DNA from: Haliclona indistincta
Taxonomy: Eukaryota > Porifera > Demospongiae > Haplosclerida > Chalinidae
Assembly: GCA_964017065.1 (NCBI GenBank)
Contig: OZ024787.1
Span: forward strand, 776,875-840,874
DNA length: 64,000 bases
Direction of reading: 5' to 3'
In this document: positions 23,101 to 32,831 of the stretch, in pieces
Layout of the letters: the number at the start of each line of letters is the position of its first letter
Numbering within the stretch: position 1 is the stretch's first letter
Made by a program: the position numbers and the translations under genes
Notes under the pieces: generated by a model
Told to the model about the DNA's origin: nothing
Database searches by the model: none
The model's input: only the letters and a program-made list of their open reading frames with translations

Positions 23101-24039
23101 CGCTACTCTGTGTGGCTTTGCAGGTTGTGTGGCTCTCATGCTGTCCCAGCACTAGCTACACTATTTCTCATGTCCTACACTAAAATCCTACTCACAGTCA
23201 CGAATGCTCTTTCCATGTCTCAGCTGCCATGCAATGACAGTATACTGACAGTGTGGAGTGTAGATGGGAACATTGAGTATGGCAGTGGTAAACACCTCAT
23301 TCTTGTAGTCGTCTCCTGTGGTGTCCTGATTGTTGGACTGGCTTATCCTGTTTTAGTGTTGTGTGCTCCTCTGCTGGAGAGATACAGTCACAAGTGTATC
23401 CCACAACACAGATGGAATCCAGTGGCTAAGTTCAAGCCACTGTTTGATGCTTATGGAGGACCTTACAAAGACAAGTATCGATTCTGGACAGGAGTGACTC
23501 TGATGGTGCGACTAGCTCTCACTGTGGCATTCTCCTTCACTTTAGGAGGATTGGATATAGTCAATGCTTACATCATAATTTCTTGTGTAGTAGGTATTTT
23601 AACATTTTGGTCTTTCACAAAAGGTGTATATACAAAAGCATATCTGAACGCACTTGAAGTATTCTATCTTCTCAACATATTTTTCCTGAGCACTGTTAGT
23701 CTGGCTACTGCTTCTCTTGGGTCAAGGGATTATCAAATAGCAACCATTGTCTCTGTTTTTCTGTCCTTTGTTGTCTGTCTCGTCACCATGGCAACGCACC
23801 TCTGGTGGAACTTTGACCTCAAGAAGATCAAGAGAAGGCTAAGGTTTAGAGATAGACCAGAGTATATAGAAGTGCCTCAGGTGGCAGAAGATGAGGACGA
23901 TGAAAAGGAAAAATCTCCTCTAGGATCCCCACCATCAATAGTGTATGGCTCACGTAGAGGAGAGCATCAGTTTCTACTAGAGTTTCCCCATCCTTGTGAA
24001 GAGAATGAGTTTTCTTCTCCACTACTGTTTGATACTTGA
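20197..24039 (+). CDS. Family copy B: beta-helix ectodomain, multi-pass membrane protein (1280 aa)
   Basis: Same layout as copy A: signal peptide, N-linked-site-rich ectodomain of strand repeats, Cys-rich linker, first membrane segment at about residue 861, 8-9 membrane segments and an acidic tail. The N-terminal 100 residues and the membrane half are nearly identical to A. The ectodomain middle differs by many substitutions and by indels (e.g. FNNVLQFIRNSGAGLGAMMI, YNDTWQSVSHVRHSNEISWY, absent or different in A). Two details are specific to B: TTCINGLL for TINGLL, and a shortened tail (EENEFSSPLLFDT) lacking the VLLAREP stretch of A and C. The promoter is intact, so the gene is probably expressed. 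Function unknown. Confidence 0.93.
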   Translation: MAAALLVLLLLLAVPLTAFTTTDVYYVTADDAKQSCPPHQICHNLSYYISQSDHYFTSDTTIIFLEGEHSFDREDLVHVNDVHNLTLKGQGQWPVAGAEETVMQSTVIINCDRERGGFYFNTSHDITVEGLTVVNCGGLDNKAVMYFDTVVNLFFQKNSIQHMTGFGLFVHNCGHVIITNCSYYHSAWCNYSLPFFYDGYAYGGGVGIVYDTQYSNTGYTLELSHSNMTKCCSVIQFGGGISLQAKSRGSVRVLLSHLVLLNNSAAFNNVLQFIRNSGAGLGAMMIGNGNVSLNISNCLFLQGRTFGQGTGGMSFFVDSTRVVITIQNTDLVENDGFDASEIYFLSSNSHGSSLSILNSTITHTETPSMNGVIIKGCCTGVIFNNNRIRLTKIIASGMFFDSQIQGSGNSNNVQSLKMDNCTIERSQSETALLHVRGKIFLINNCTFSNNSGNQSVIMIHNSDDNVNFYWMKISILRDIISNCLISDNNMTGIVIMKSNKGLVFRGRNVIKNNRNTQGAGIVLMNNVHIVVDGELLLYNNTAEKHGGAILVMHPIFNSEQQNTYCTMNLNGASSSVIFSGNRAGQGGSDMYGAILMGCYAHYNDTWQSVSHVRHSNEISWYFDTPLMKYLHFSNTDRLSSMSSDPIMVCFCNTTTNLPDCSDRTHHIQTYPGLEISTSIATVGYYGGTSPGVVKVTAQHARLVQYYGQNETTECFQLHILLQNTSSTTALVDIRVDGRLPNLGVSIRVNILNCPIGFTEIKGQCQCDQFLDTSKVQCNLSAKPFKFMRSGNGWFGYINNTQYITGTTNFPFDYCNRSDVSFDIMAPDRQCVANRVGILCGQCLSHLSIMLGSNHCGTCSNWYLFLLPVFAIAGIVLVAVLMILNLNVSVGTTCINGLLFYANMVKLNEPFFFPYGSIPVVSQFISWLNLDLGIEVCLFDGLDGYWNTWLQFVFPAYLFLLMGGIIVGCRYSVWLCRLCGSHAVPALATLFLMSYTKILLTVTNALSMSQLPCNDSILTVWSVDGNIEYGSGKHLILVVVSCGVLIVGLAYPVLVLCAPLLERYSHKCIPQHRWNPVAKFKPLFDAYGGPYKDKYRFWTGVTLMVRLALTVAFSFTLGGLDIVNAYIIISCVVGILTFWSFTKGVYTKAYLNALEVFYLLNIFFLSTVSLATASLGSRDYQIATIVSVFLSFVVCLVTMATHLWWNFDLKKIKRRLRFRDRPEYIEVPQVAEDEDDEKEKSPLGSPPSIVYGSRRGEHQFLLEFPHPCEENEFSSPLLFDT

Positions 24040-24236
24040 ACTCACATGCATAATGCAGTGATTTTCAATTTCATTACCTGACTGCCTTGCTTTTGTTTGT
24101 CTTTGTGTATTTTCTATTTGAATAGCTTTAGTTCTTTTTGTATAGCTTAGTTCTTGATTAGGTCTTTTTGTACAAGTTTCAAATAACAATTTGTTGTATT
24201 GTAGTGAAAAAGTTTTTATTATAACTCCACATAATA

Positions 24237-25000
24237 TTAGGGAGTCACGGTAGTGACTCCCTATGTAGGGTTGAACGAGAAAACAAGATGGCGGCTACAT
24301 ACAATGTATTAGCGTTCAAACGCTGATATTTCGCCTGGTGATGAATTTTATACGTCCAAAGACACTTAGATCTGCTCGCTAGCGTTGCCCCATCTTACAG
24401 TAGCAAGGAGATTGCCCGAAATTGTTACTAAAGTGACGAACCTGGAAACGTTGAAAATCAAGTTTCGTCATCTTAGTTTTCTTCTTCTTCTTTCTTCCAC
24501 TCGCCTAGCGCCTTTACGCGAGCAGTGCCGGGACCAAAACACCCACGAACAGTCGTGAAATTCTCCTGGCATGTGCCTTTTGAACTTAGTATTTAGCGAA
24601 ACGGCGATATAAATTCCGCGATTTCTCGCACGTGACCAAGCACTAGCTTGAGTATCTCCGCGCCGTATGGTTCACGGGGAACACATATCTCTCGTGTCAT
24701 CGAAGAACGGCAAGCTATAGGATCACCATTCTGCGCTTGCCAGATATGAATTATAACCGCCGTACAGTTCAGGTCAACAAACTAGTGTGGGCGGGGTTCG
24801 TATGCACTGCATGCATGCGATATGCATGCGTAGGCGAGCTGATAGTATAGCATAACAATTATTTTTGCTACAAGTTTAAAATAAAGAAAAGCCATCAACA
24901 ACAAGAAACTAAACCAATGGTGGAACAAAGACGGCTCAGTACGTGCATGATATTTGAACTGCACTTCACTAAAAAAGTAAAAAAGGACACAAACAAAAGA
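24237..25000 (+). repeat. Dispersed repeat downstream of copy B
   Basis: Matches 60147-61000 downstream of copy E along its whole length and 1-228 in reverse. Starts with a palindromic terminus and AAGATGGCGGCTACATACAA. Contains CACCCACGAACAGTCGTGAA and CACATATCTCTCGTGTC-type CpG-rich sequence. Runs into a foldback copy. No ORF. Confidence 0.8.
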
Positions 25001-25320
25001 TTTCTATCGAAATCAAAAGGATGTAGGGTTGTGAAATCTACCACTGGTTCACAATGTAAACTAACAAGGAACAAGCATGGAATGGTAACACAAGTGGCTT
25101 GCTAACAGACCATAGATCCCTACATCAGTGGCTGTACACAAGCTGAAGGTGTCAGCAGTCAACAAGTAGGTCAACCACACCAGCCACTGTTGTAGGGATC
25201 TATGGTCTGTTAGCAAGTCAATTGTGTTACCATTCCATGCTTGTTCCTTGTTAGTTTACATTGTGAACCAGTGGTAGATTTTACAACCCTACATCCTTTT
25301 GATTTCGATAGAAATCATTT
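24990..25320. mobile_element. Foldback element FB, copy 2
   Basis: About 140-bp inverted arms from AAAAGATTTCTATCGAAATC to the mirror-image GATTTCGATAGAAATC, with a short centre (CTGAAGGTGTCAGCAGTCAA). Nearly identical to the copy at 32832-33152. Confidence 0.85.
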
Positions 25321-25334
25321 TAATCTGTTTTTTA

Positions 25335-25478
25335 TCATAATAATTGGGGCGAGCCTGAGTGAGCCCCACATTGATTGTCCGAGCCCCGGGGGAATATGTG
25401 GCACGGGGTGCGTTATAGACGTTTGTCATCCACTTCCAGAATAGGACCGGAAATAGCTCCAAAATAGGACCGGAAAAT
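25335..25478. repeat. GGGGCGAGCC block, duplicated at about 33165-33305
   Basis: Begins GGGGCGAGCCTGAGTGAGCC (near-palindrome) and ends with twin TAGGACCGGAAA motifs. Together with the adjoining foldback copy it forms a duplicated segment of about 485 bp shared with 32820-33305. Confidence 0.75.
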
Positions 25479-25677
25479 GTATAGAGTTGTCGTCCGCCCA
25501 GCTCCAAGATAGGACCGGAAGAGCGCTATGAATCCACTCGTGTAAGCCAAAGTCTGTCAAAAATGGCGGCGTTCCGGCTTATCTCCTGGACTGATATAAT
25601 GCAAGAGGCAGAGCAGTCAGGCTGTTGTGTGTGCTGTTAATAGTGCTCACTGAGCTACATGTTGTATAATGGCCTTT

Positions 25678-26517
25678 ACTTAGTATATACGTGCTTTACT
25701 GACTGAGCTGTGTGTTAGTGTATGTGCTTTACTGCGAGCTTTACTGACTGAGCTGTGTGTTAGTGCATGTGTTTCACTGACTGAGCTGTGTGTTAGTGCA
25801 TGTGTTTCACTGACTGAGCTGTGTGTTAGTGTATGTGTTTCACTGACTGAGCTGTGTGTTAGTGTATGTGTTTCATTGACTGAGCTGTGTGTTAGTGTAT
25901 GTGTTTCACTGACTGAGCTGTGAGTTAGTGTATGTGTTTCACTGACTGAGCTGTGAGTTAGTGTATGTGTTTCACTGACTGAGCTGTGAGTTAGTGTATG
26001 TGTTTCACTGACTGAGCTGTGAGTTAGTGTATGTGTTTCATTGACTGAGCTGTGTGTTATGCGCCTATCAATGTCACGCCCCACCCCCCCAGTACGGGGC
26101 GGAGGTGGGATTAGTACGGGATTATACAATGCAATTTTGCCCGAGGGTTGGGCATTTGACCAACTCCGGTTATGCTCGGATTTCGTAATATACGTGCAGC
26201 TGAGTCATTCTTCTATCTATATAAAGAGAAATGGGTCAAATCCCGTATATAAGGGGAGGGGCAGGGTGGGGGTATAGACGGGATTAGTAGGGGAATTGCA
26301 TCACCAACTTTGCCCCACCCTGGGGCTTTTGACTTCCTGTTAATGCAAATCCCCTACTATCCCCTACTGCCCCGTACTGGGGGGTGGGGCATGACATTGA
26401 TAGGCGCATTAGTGTATGTGCTTTACTGACTAAGCTGTGTGTTAGTGTATGTGCTTTACTGACTAAGCTGTGTGTTAGTGTATGTGCTTTACTGACTGAG
26501 CTGTGTGTTAGTGTATT
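25678..26517. repeat. 33-bp minisatellite, interrupted by a MITE
   Basis: Unit ACTGACTGAGCTGTGTGTTA plus GTGTATGTGTTTC, about 12 copies before and 3-4 after the MITE at 26060-26408. Since 33 is a multiple of three, the minus strand is open (SETHTLTHSSV repeats), but there is no sign of a gene. Confidence 0.93.
26060..26408. mobile_element. Harbinger/Tourist-like MITE, 349 bp, inside the minisatellite
   Basis: Ends TGCGCCTATCAATGTCACGC and GACATTGATAGGCGCA, flanked by TTA at 26057-26059 and 26409-26411. Same terminal motif and TWA target as 12301-12619. The interior is rich in GGGGTGGGGC. It splits the 33-bp array. Confidence 0.88.
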
Positions 26518-26519
26518 GC

Positions 26520-27288
26520 ATCAAGCAACGCAGCTCTTGGTAATTAGCTAGCTCTAGCGTGTCTTAACCGTTGACCAGAGTGGGGTAATTTGGCTTTGAC
26601 CGCTTCACCGAATCTTGACCACGGTCGCAGATGTAAGTACATGCAGGACCAATTGGAGTGACCGTCCCTTGTTGAACACATTATGTATGACACTATTATG
26701 TTCTGTTACTAGACCGTACACATAAATTAGCTGGAGTTGATTAATCTTTTGTTTTGTTTCTCTTATCTTCTCATGGTCAGACTGATACACTGTTGTGCAC
26801 TGATAGAGAAGCTTAACCACTCTTCACCTGAAGGTCAGTCATGATCAGGAACAGCATTGCAACAATTTTAATTCATGACAGTTGTGTCTTTGCCTCATCA
26901 TGCAGTCTCTTATTATTGCAGACAGTGGCAGACTCACTTCATAGGTATGTGTGACACTTTTCTCTACGTCTCTCTGTTTATTCTTTCACTCTCTATCGTT
27001 CGATTCCTTCTCCAGATTGATCTCTGTAACTACCGAACATGGGAGTAGTGAGTCACAGTATGTGCATGTGTGACAGTGATTCTATATCTCCTCTCTCTTT
27101 CCTTCCCTAGAGATCTCTCTCACTCCTCCCACTTACTCCACACCCATAATCTCGTTGTATTTCTTCTTTCCTCGCTCTTTCTCACCTCTCTTTCTCATTT
27201 CTATGCACCTCCCTCACACACCTCTCTCTCTCCTTACCTGCCATATCCTTTCTCTCTCTCTCTCTACCACAACTGCATACCTCATGTA
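26520..27288 (+). other. Possible intron/exon remnants, no gene resolved
   Basis: Pyrimidine-rich tracts end in acceptor-like CAG/TAG with short open stretches (e.g. 26922-26945, before GTATGTGTG). Similar exon-like bits recur at 32150-32180, 32450-32490 and 32706-32770, beyond the nested elements. They may belong to one plus-strand gene whose intron received the insertions. No domain recognised. Confidence 0.3.
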
Positions 27289-28045
27289 CAGGATTGGTAA
27301 CTAGGGAATTTTTGCACATTAGCGCGGGCACTCAGTGTTCAGGCTGAATTTCTTTGAACTTGATATTTCTTGTCTACGTCGGTAATTTTTTTGTCAAAAT
27401 TATACAAAACCCGCGTACTTGGCCATGTTTGTGCTTGCAGTACTCCAAGACTAAGATAGCTATACTCATCATAGTACTGCTCCCGAACGCGCAAAGAACC
27501 AGGCTTTCCAACTGTATAACTTGAGTAGAACCGTGCACAGAATTATACTCGGACAGTTACAGTCCCATAGAAACAGCATATCTACGAACTCGGCCACGCC
27601 ACAAAACCACGCAAAACGCTCTTCAAACTACGTTCAAACGGCTAATGTGGCTGTTATCTTATCGTACGGATGCCACATGGTTATCCTAGCCGTGCTTTTA
27701 CCAAAGGCTTAGGTAGCTGTCTTCCTAAGAGACTTCTAGTCCCATACTAAGCTGTGGAATCGGCGACTTGGACAATTCTGCTGCGAAGAAACCTCCAGCA
27801 CAATTACACATTGCCAAACGATCGCTGGAATAAATATCTATCAACGTTCTCTGAGCTTCTCTCCAACGAAAGTGTTGCTGGGTGCCTGAATAGCCGTATT
27901 TTTCTTCTTTGGTGGCGATCTAACTGGAGGTCAAGACCTGCATAGGCGCTAATAACCCGAATGATGACGGCCCGCATGGAAATGAAGGGCTCCGGTCAAA
28001 AAGGGCATCGATTAAACGTTACAAAATTATTTTGAAATCTGTACT

Positions 28046-30943
28046 GTGTGTCTGCGCTACATAGCTGTAACCAACTCTGGGGTTGTTCGTACTCATGGAC
28101 CCATTGGTAGTAGATGTCAGGGCTCTGGCAGACAGCCTCGTGCTCCTGTGTCTTCTCCTCTGACACGTGGGGCGTCTTCCTCTCAGTCACCATCAGCTTC
28201 TTTCTCTGTATTGCCGGAGTCGTCCAGTTCCCGTGTCACGGTCCCTTCCCAGTCTCAGCCTAGCCCTTTCGAAGCTATTCCTCCCTTGGCTGTGCTAAAG
28301 AGAATCCCCAGGTCTGCTCGACCCTTGGCTGCCTCTATTCTTGGCTCTATTCTTGCTGATATTGTCGAACACCCTGGTTCGCTCGTTTCCTGGGAGCGTC
28401 TCCATCGTTTTTCCATCCGATGCTTGAGAGTTCCTCCTTCTTCCCGGACCCCTAAACATAAGTCATTGTCTTCTCTTGTGAAACAACAGCTGAAGGCAGA
28501 GCTAGATCCCACAGATGTGTTGCCCCCAAAACCCAGGAAGGCAGGTTCAAGATCTGGTCACTTTGCCGAGGAGGATGTCTCTCAGCAGTTGGCTCGGAGA
28601 GTTTCTGCTAAACTGGAGGAGGGAGACTTTGTTGGGGCAGTGCGTTTGGCTTCCTCCGAGGAAAAATTAGCTGCCTTCTCTCCGGAGACTCTCTCGGCTC
28701 TCAAATCGAAGCATCCTGCCCCACACCCTGACTCAGATATTCCTCCAGCTCCATCACCTTCTGTTTCTGCTGCTGTGTTTCCAAAGTCGGCTGTTGTTCG
28801 TGCCATCAAGTCTTTTCCTAATGGTTCCGCTGGTGGTCCAGATAAATTACGTCCTCAGCACCTCAAAGACATTTTGCAAGCTACTGGTGAAGAAGAGTCT
28901 TCCTTTTTAGACTCTCTGGTGTCTTTATGTTCTCTTGTGCTAGAGGGTGGAGTGCCTGCTGCTGTTCGCCCCTTCTTTTTTGGAGCCTCCCTGGTTGCCT
29001 TGGAGAAGAAAGATGGCGGGGTTCGTCCTATCGCTGTTGGGTGGACCTTGAGAAGACTGGTATCGAAGATTGCTGGTTATATGGTGGTTGATGAACTTGC
29101 CGATCTGCTGAGTCCACGCCAACTTGGCTACGGGATTAAGGGAGGTGCAGAAGCTATTGTCCATGCTGGTAGAAAGTTTCTTCAGAGCTCAGCGTCAGAT
29201 CATGTTTTGCTGAAGCTCGACTTTCGTAATGCCTTCAATTCCATCAGGAGAGATAAGATGCTTGAGGCAGTGCGTGAACTTGCGCCTGACATCTATCCAT
29301 TGGTGCATTCAGCCTATGCTACCCCTTCCATCCTACGTTGGAATGAAGAAGTAATTTTGTCTTCTGAAGGTGTTCAACAAGGGGATCCTCTTGGTCCTCC
29401 TCTATTTTGTCTTGCCTTACATCATCATTGTGCACCGCTGACTTCCTCATTCGCTGTCATGTATCTGGATGATGTCTCTTTGGGTGGACCTGTGGAGGAT
29501 GTCCTGCATGACCTGGAGGTGGTTAGAGACTTGGAAAACTTGGGTTTGGTTCTTAATAATCGCAAGTCAGAGATCATTTGTAAAGATGTTTCTATCCAAG
29601 ATGCTATGTTACTCAATCTCCCTGGTGCTAAGTTAGTCAGCCCTGAGTTGGCAAGTCTCTTGGGTTCGCCTTTGGGAGATGTGAGTTCTATTGATCTGGC
29701 TTTGGAGGAGAAAACTGAATACCTACGGCATATGGGCTCCAGACTGAAGCTTCTCTCTGCCCATGATTCTCTTATTCTACTCCGTCACAGTCTCTCCATT
29801 CCTAAATTGCAGTATCTCCTCCGTACGGCTCCCTGTTTTCTGTCCTCTCGATTGGTTGACTATGACTCTATCCTGAGATCTATTTTAGGTGCTGTCACAA
29901 ACACTCCCATCGATTCCAACAATGATGCGTGGATACAGGCTTCCCTTCCTGTCAGACTAGGTGGGCTTGGTGTGCGACGTGCTTGTCAGATAGCTCCATC
30001 TGCTTTCCTTGCTTCCTCTATGGCCTCTCAAGATTTAGTTTCAGCCATCATCCCTTCCCTCCATTGCTTACCTACCCCTGCCGCTGATTCAGCTTTGTCT
30101 TTATGGTCACAAGGCCACTCCTTCAGCCCTCCACAAGATGAGGATGCAGCTTTACAAAGCAAGTGGGATTCAGTTCTCACAACTTTGGATGCCTCTACCT
30201 TGCTTACCTCTGCACTTGATGACACTGACCGTGCAAGATTGCTGGCAGTGAGGTCTAAGGCCTCTGGAGCTTGGCTCCAGGCTCTCCCTGTGTCATCTCT
30301 TGGTCTAAGACTGGATGACAGTTCCCTCAGAATTGCTGTTGGGTTGAGATTGGGAACTGACATATGTGCTCCTCATCTGTGCCGTCATTGTGATTCTGAA
30401 GTGGGTCCTCGAGGTTTACATGGCCTCAGCTGTAGGTACAGTGAGGGAAGACACTCAAGACATGCTTCTGTTAATGACATTCTTCACCGAGCCCTCACTG
30501 CAGCCAAGATTCCCTCAAGATTAGAACCATCAGGTCTCTCAAGTACAGATGGATCTCGCCCTGATGGCATGACTATTGTTCCTTGGCGATCCGGTCGTCC
30601 CCTGGTTTGGGATGCCACATGCCCCGATACTCTTGCTGTATCCTATCGAAGTCGGGCTACATGTGGAGCGGGTCGTGTGGCAGCACTGGCTGAGGAGAAG
30701 AAGTCAGACAAATTTTCACATCTCTCCAGTCAATATCACTTTGTCCCAGTTGCCATTGAGACCTTTGGAGCCATGGGCCCTGCTGCAGCATCTCTCATCA
30801 AAGAACTTGGGTCTAGAGGTTCTCATGAAACCGGCGAAGAAAAGTTTGGCCTATATCTGTATCAAAGACTTTCCATGGCAGTTCAGAGGGGTAATGCTGC
30901 TTCAGTTATTGGTTCGATTCCTTGTTCGTCTGCTGCTGCCTAA
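28046..30943 (+). CDS. Retroelement ORF: reverse transcriptase plus restriction-like endonuclease (965 aa)
   Basis: Residues about 1-230 are Ser/Pro-rich without recognised domains. The RT spans about 250-520: FPNGSAGGPDKLRPQHLKD, KKDGGVRPIAVGWTLRRLV, LLKLDFRNAFNSIRRDKM, EGVQQGDPLGPPLF and the catalytic YLDD at 473-476. A CX2CX9HX3C knuckle begins at residue 779 (CRHCDSEV). A PD-(D/E)XK-like motif follows: P839-D840, D856 (VWDATCPDT) and VPVAIETFG. RT followed by CCHC and a restriction-like nuclease is the order seen in R2-type non-LTR elements, which nick target DNA and prime reverse transcription there. No C2H2 fingers are seen at the N-terminus, so the unit may be 5'-truncated; the first Met is only the first in frame. 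The ORF is uninterrupted, suggesting recent activity. Confidence 0.8.
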   Translation: MCLRYIAVTNSGVVRTHGPIGSRCQGSGRQPRAPVSSPLTRGASSSQSPSASFSVLPESSSSRVTVPSQSQPSPFEAIPPLAVLKRIPRSARPLAASILGSILADIVEHPGSLVSWERLHRFSIRCLRVPPSSRTPKHKSLSSLVKQQLKAELDPTDVLPPKPRKAGSRSGHFAEEDVSQQLARRVSAKLEEGDFVGAVRLASSEEKLAAFSPETLSALKSKHPAPHPDSDIPPAPSPSVSAAVFPKSAVVRAIKSFPNGSAGGPDKLRPQHLKDILQATGEEESSFLDSLVSLCSLVLEGGVPAAVRPFFFGASLVALEKKDGGVRPIAVGWTLRRLVSKIAGYMVVDELADLLSPRQLGYGIKGGAEAIVHAGRKFLQSSASDHVLLKLDFRNAFNSIRRDKMLEAVRELAPDIYPLVHSAYATPSILRWNEEVILSSEGVQQGDPLGPPLFCLALHHHCAPLTSSFAVMYLDDVSLGGPVEDVLHDLEVVRDLENLGLVLNNRKSEIICKDVSIQDAMLLNLPGAKLVSPELASLLGSPLGDVSSIDLALEEKTEYLRHMGSRLKLLSAHDSLILLRHSLSIPKLQYLLRTAPCFLSSRLVDYDSILRSILGAVTNTPIDSNNDAWIQASLPVRLGGLGVRRACQIAPSAFLASSMASQDLVSAIIPSLHCLPTPAADSALSLWSQGHSFSPPQDEDAALQSKWDSVLTTLDASTLLTSALDDTDRARLLAVRSKASGAWLQALPVSSLGLRLDDSSLRIAVGLRLGTDICAPHLCRHCDSEVGPRGLHGLSCRYSEGRHSRHASVNDILHRALTAAKIPSRLEPSGLSSTDGSRPDGMTIVPWRSGRPLVWDATCPDTLAVSYRSRATCGAGRVAALAEEKKSDKFSHLSSQYHFVPVAIETFGAMGPAAASLIKELGSRGSHETGEEKFGLYLYQRLSMAVQRGNAASVIGSIPCSSAAA

Positions 30944-31072
30944 CTTTGCTATTATCTTAATTTATTTTTCCTTGCCTTACCATGACTTGTATTTTAGTTT
31001 CTAGAATGTTTAACTTAAAAAATTATTTAATTTACAAATAAAAAGAACAACCGATAAGTTTTGCGAAATTAA

Positions 31073-31670
31073 CCCTTTAATCCCTATAGACGCCTTTAGG
31101 CGTCATAATGGACTCCACCTAGTCTAGACGTCATAAGTAGTGTGTAAAGTGCTCAAGAAAGGTCAAATCAAGTTTATTTGCGAAGTACCTGAAAAACCCG
31201 CTGTTTTTCGTCACGCCCTCCCCACTAAACCATATAGAACGGGGGGACGGGGATTTTTAAAGGGGGGTGTCCCCTCTTTAACCCAGGGTTCGAAGGGGCA
31301 GAGCCCCTCGCCGCTTTCGGCATTTTTGGGGCTTCAGGATGCCCGGAAATGCATACTTTGGCATAGAATATGGTCTAAACGGTGCTGTTTGCTCACCTGG
31401 ACACCACCAGGTTTCTGTATCAGTCACCAGGGCTAAACGAAGACCAAAATCTGCTGAAAAATGACGAGATCGCAGCACTTAAGCGGCTTCAGTTCCGAAG
31501 TGGGAGTGGCCAACCCAGAGTTTAGTACATGGTCGTAAACTTTGACATGCCAGGAAAAAACAGTGCTAGTTTGGAACAGCTAGCGTACTGCATGTTGTAG
31601 AAAATCGCAAGACAAACTGTCAGTTTAGAGCAAGTCAAATTTTCGTCAAAATAATTCAGGGACTAAAGGG
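31073..31670. mobile_element. piggyBac-like MITE, 598 bp
   Basis: Ends CCCTTTAATCCCT and AGGGACTAAAGGG, flanked by TTAA at 31069-31072 and 31671-31674. TTAA targets with CCC ends are the piggyBac signature. A subterminal palindrome GACGCCTTTAGGCGTC lies near the left end. A second copy, inverted, is at 36178-36772. No transposase. Confidence 0.9.
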
Positions 31671-32199
31671 TTAAAGTGCGTGAAACAATCTCGTGCAGAG
31701 CGAAGTTCTTTCCTTTTTTCATCGACTTGTAAGGTTTTTTCACACAGATGCATCGTTTCACTGCAGCTTTAGTCGCATAACAACCTCCTGCAAGACTTGC
31801 TCTGAGCGCGTCGCTAGAGTTGAAACCCCGCCCCATCAAGCCCATAATTACTCGGCTTTGCTCGCGTCGCTGCTGTGCAAAGAAGTGAAGCGCTGCCGAT
31901 TCAATATTTTCCCAGTTTGTTCTCTAGACATCAGACTTCTCGATTCTGCATTTAGCTCAATTTTTGGCCGAAATACGTTTAATTGCCCTTTTTGACCGGA
32001 GCCCTTCAAATGTATTGGGGGATTTGCTCACAATAGCAATTACCAATCCTGTACATGGGGTATTTGTCTATGCATAGGGTCTCCGGTGATTTCCTACACA
32101 TTTATGTGTATTATTATCTCATAGCCTCCCAATAATTATGTGAATTAGCCTGGATGAGTATGAGGGGTAGGTATCAGTATGTGTTGATGCAGTGTTTTG

Positions 32200-32523
32200 T
32201 ACTCATTTACTTCATCCCCACGTCTCTCTTTCTCTATTTCTCCCTTCATCTCTCTCTCTCTCTCTCTCTCATTTCCTCCCTCCCCCTTTCTCCTACCTCT
32301 CTCTCCTCACTCTTTTTCCCACCTCTCTTCTTTTCTACCACCTCCATGCACTCTCTCTCGTCTTCCCTCTCTCTCTCTTCTTCTTCCCTCCCACCACTCT
32401 CTCTTTCCCTACAGAACTCCCTCCAACCTCTTTCTCTCTTGATCAATTCCTGTAGCCAGCCAATATTTACCTAGCGCAGTATGAGTGGTAAGTCTTAATA
32501 CAGTGTATGTGTGTGCGGGTTTG

Positions 32524-32562
<39 letters not shown>

Positions 32563-32815
32563 ATTTGCATGCGTGTGTGTGTGACAGTGTCTCTACCTAC
32601 TCCCTCTTTCCTCCTACCTCTCGAGCTCTCCCTCCCACTCTCTGTTCTTTCTCCTTCCTCCCTCCACACACAAAACACACACTCTCTCTCGATCAATTTT
32701 TGTAGCAATTCAATACGTGAAGCAGATGGATATGAGCTGTCGTTGTTAACCTGGAGGAGTATGATCGGTAATTCTGTGTGTTTGTGTGTGCAATGGCACA
32801 GTGCATGTAACAAAA
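32200..32815 (+). other. CT-rich tracts, TG microsatellite and exon-like segments
   Basis: Long pyrimidine tracts, (TG)n at about 32527-32562, and an exon-like segment 32706-32766 (SIREADGYELSLLTWRSMI) bounded by TTTTTGTAG and GGTAATTC. A similar border structure is at 32451-32490. Overlapping Ser/Leu-rich and Arg/Glu-rich ORFs are artefacts. Confidence 0.35.
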
Positions 32816-32831
32816 TAAATTAAAAAGATTT

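Larger units (their letters stand above)
27984..32007. mobile_element. Middle TIR element carrying the RT-endonuclease ORF
   Basis: Inverted ends GAAGGGCTCCGGTCAAAAAG and its complement, continuing imperfectly to ATTAAACGT. Flanked by AAAT at 27980-27983 and 32008-32011. The RT ORF starts about 60 bp inside the left end. Either a retroelement inserted near the end of a MITE of about 0.45 kb, or the ORF belongs to the TIR unit. The first is more likely on known biology. Confidence 0.6.
27289..32051. mobile_element. Outer TA-flanked TIR element, about 4.8 kb with nested insertions
   Basis: Left end CAGGATTGGTAACT after TA (27287-27288); right end AATTACCAATCCTG before TA (32052-32053). Without the inner elements the original would be about 0.74 kb. 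The target reads CATG-TA-CATG. Confidence 0.6.

Noticed and set aside
25680..26129. 149-codon minus ORF of 11-residue repeats
   Set aside because: 33-bp minisatellite keeps any frame open; no start context, signal or domain, and a MITE interrupts it.
32153..32474. Ser/Leu/Pro-rich ORFs in three plus frames
   Set aside because: CT-rich intron-like DNA; all three frames are open by composition.
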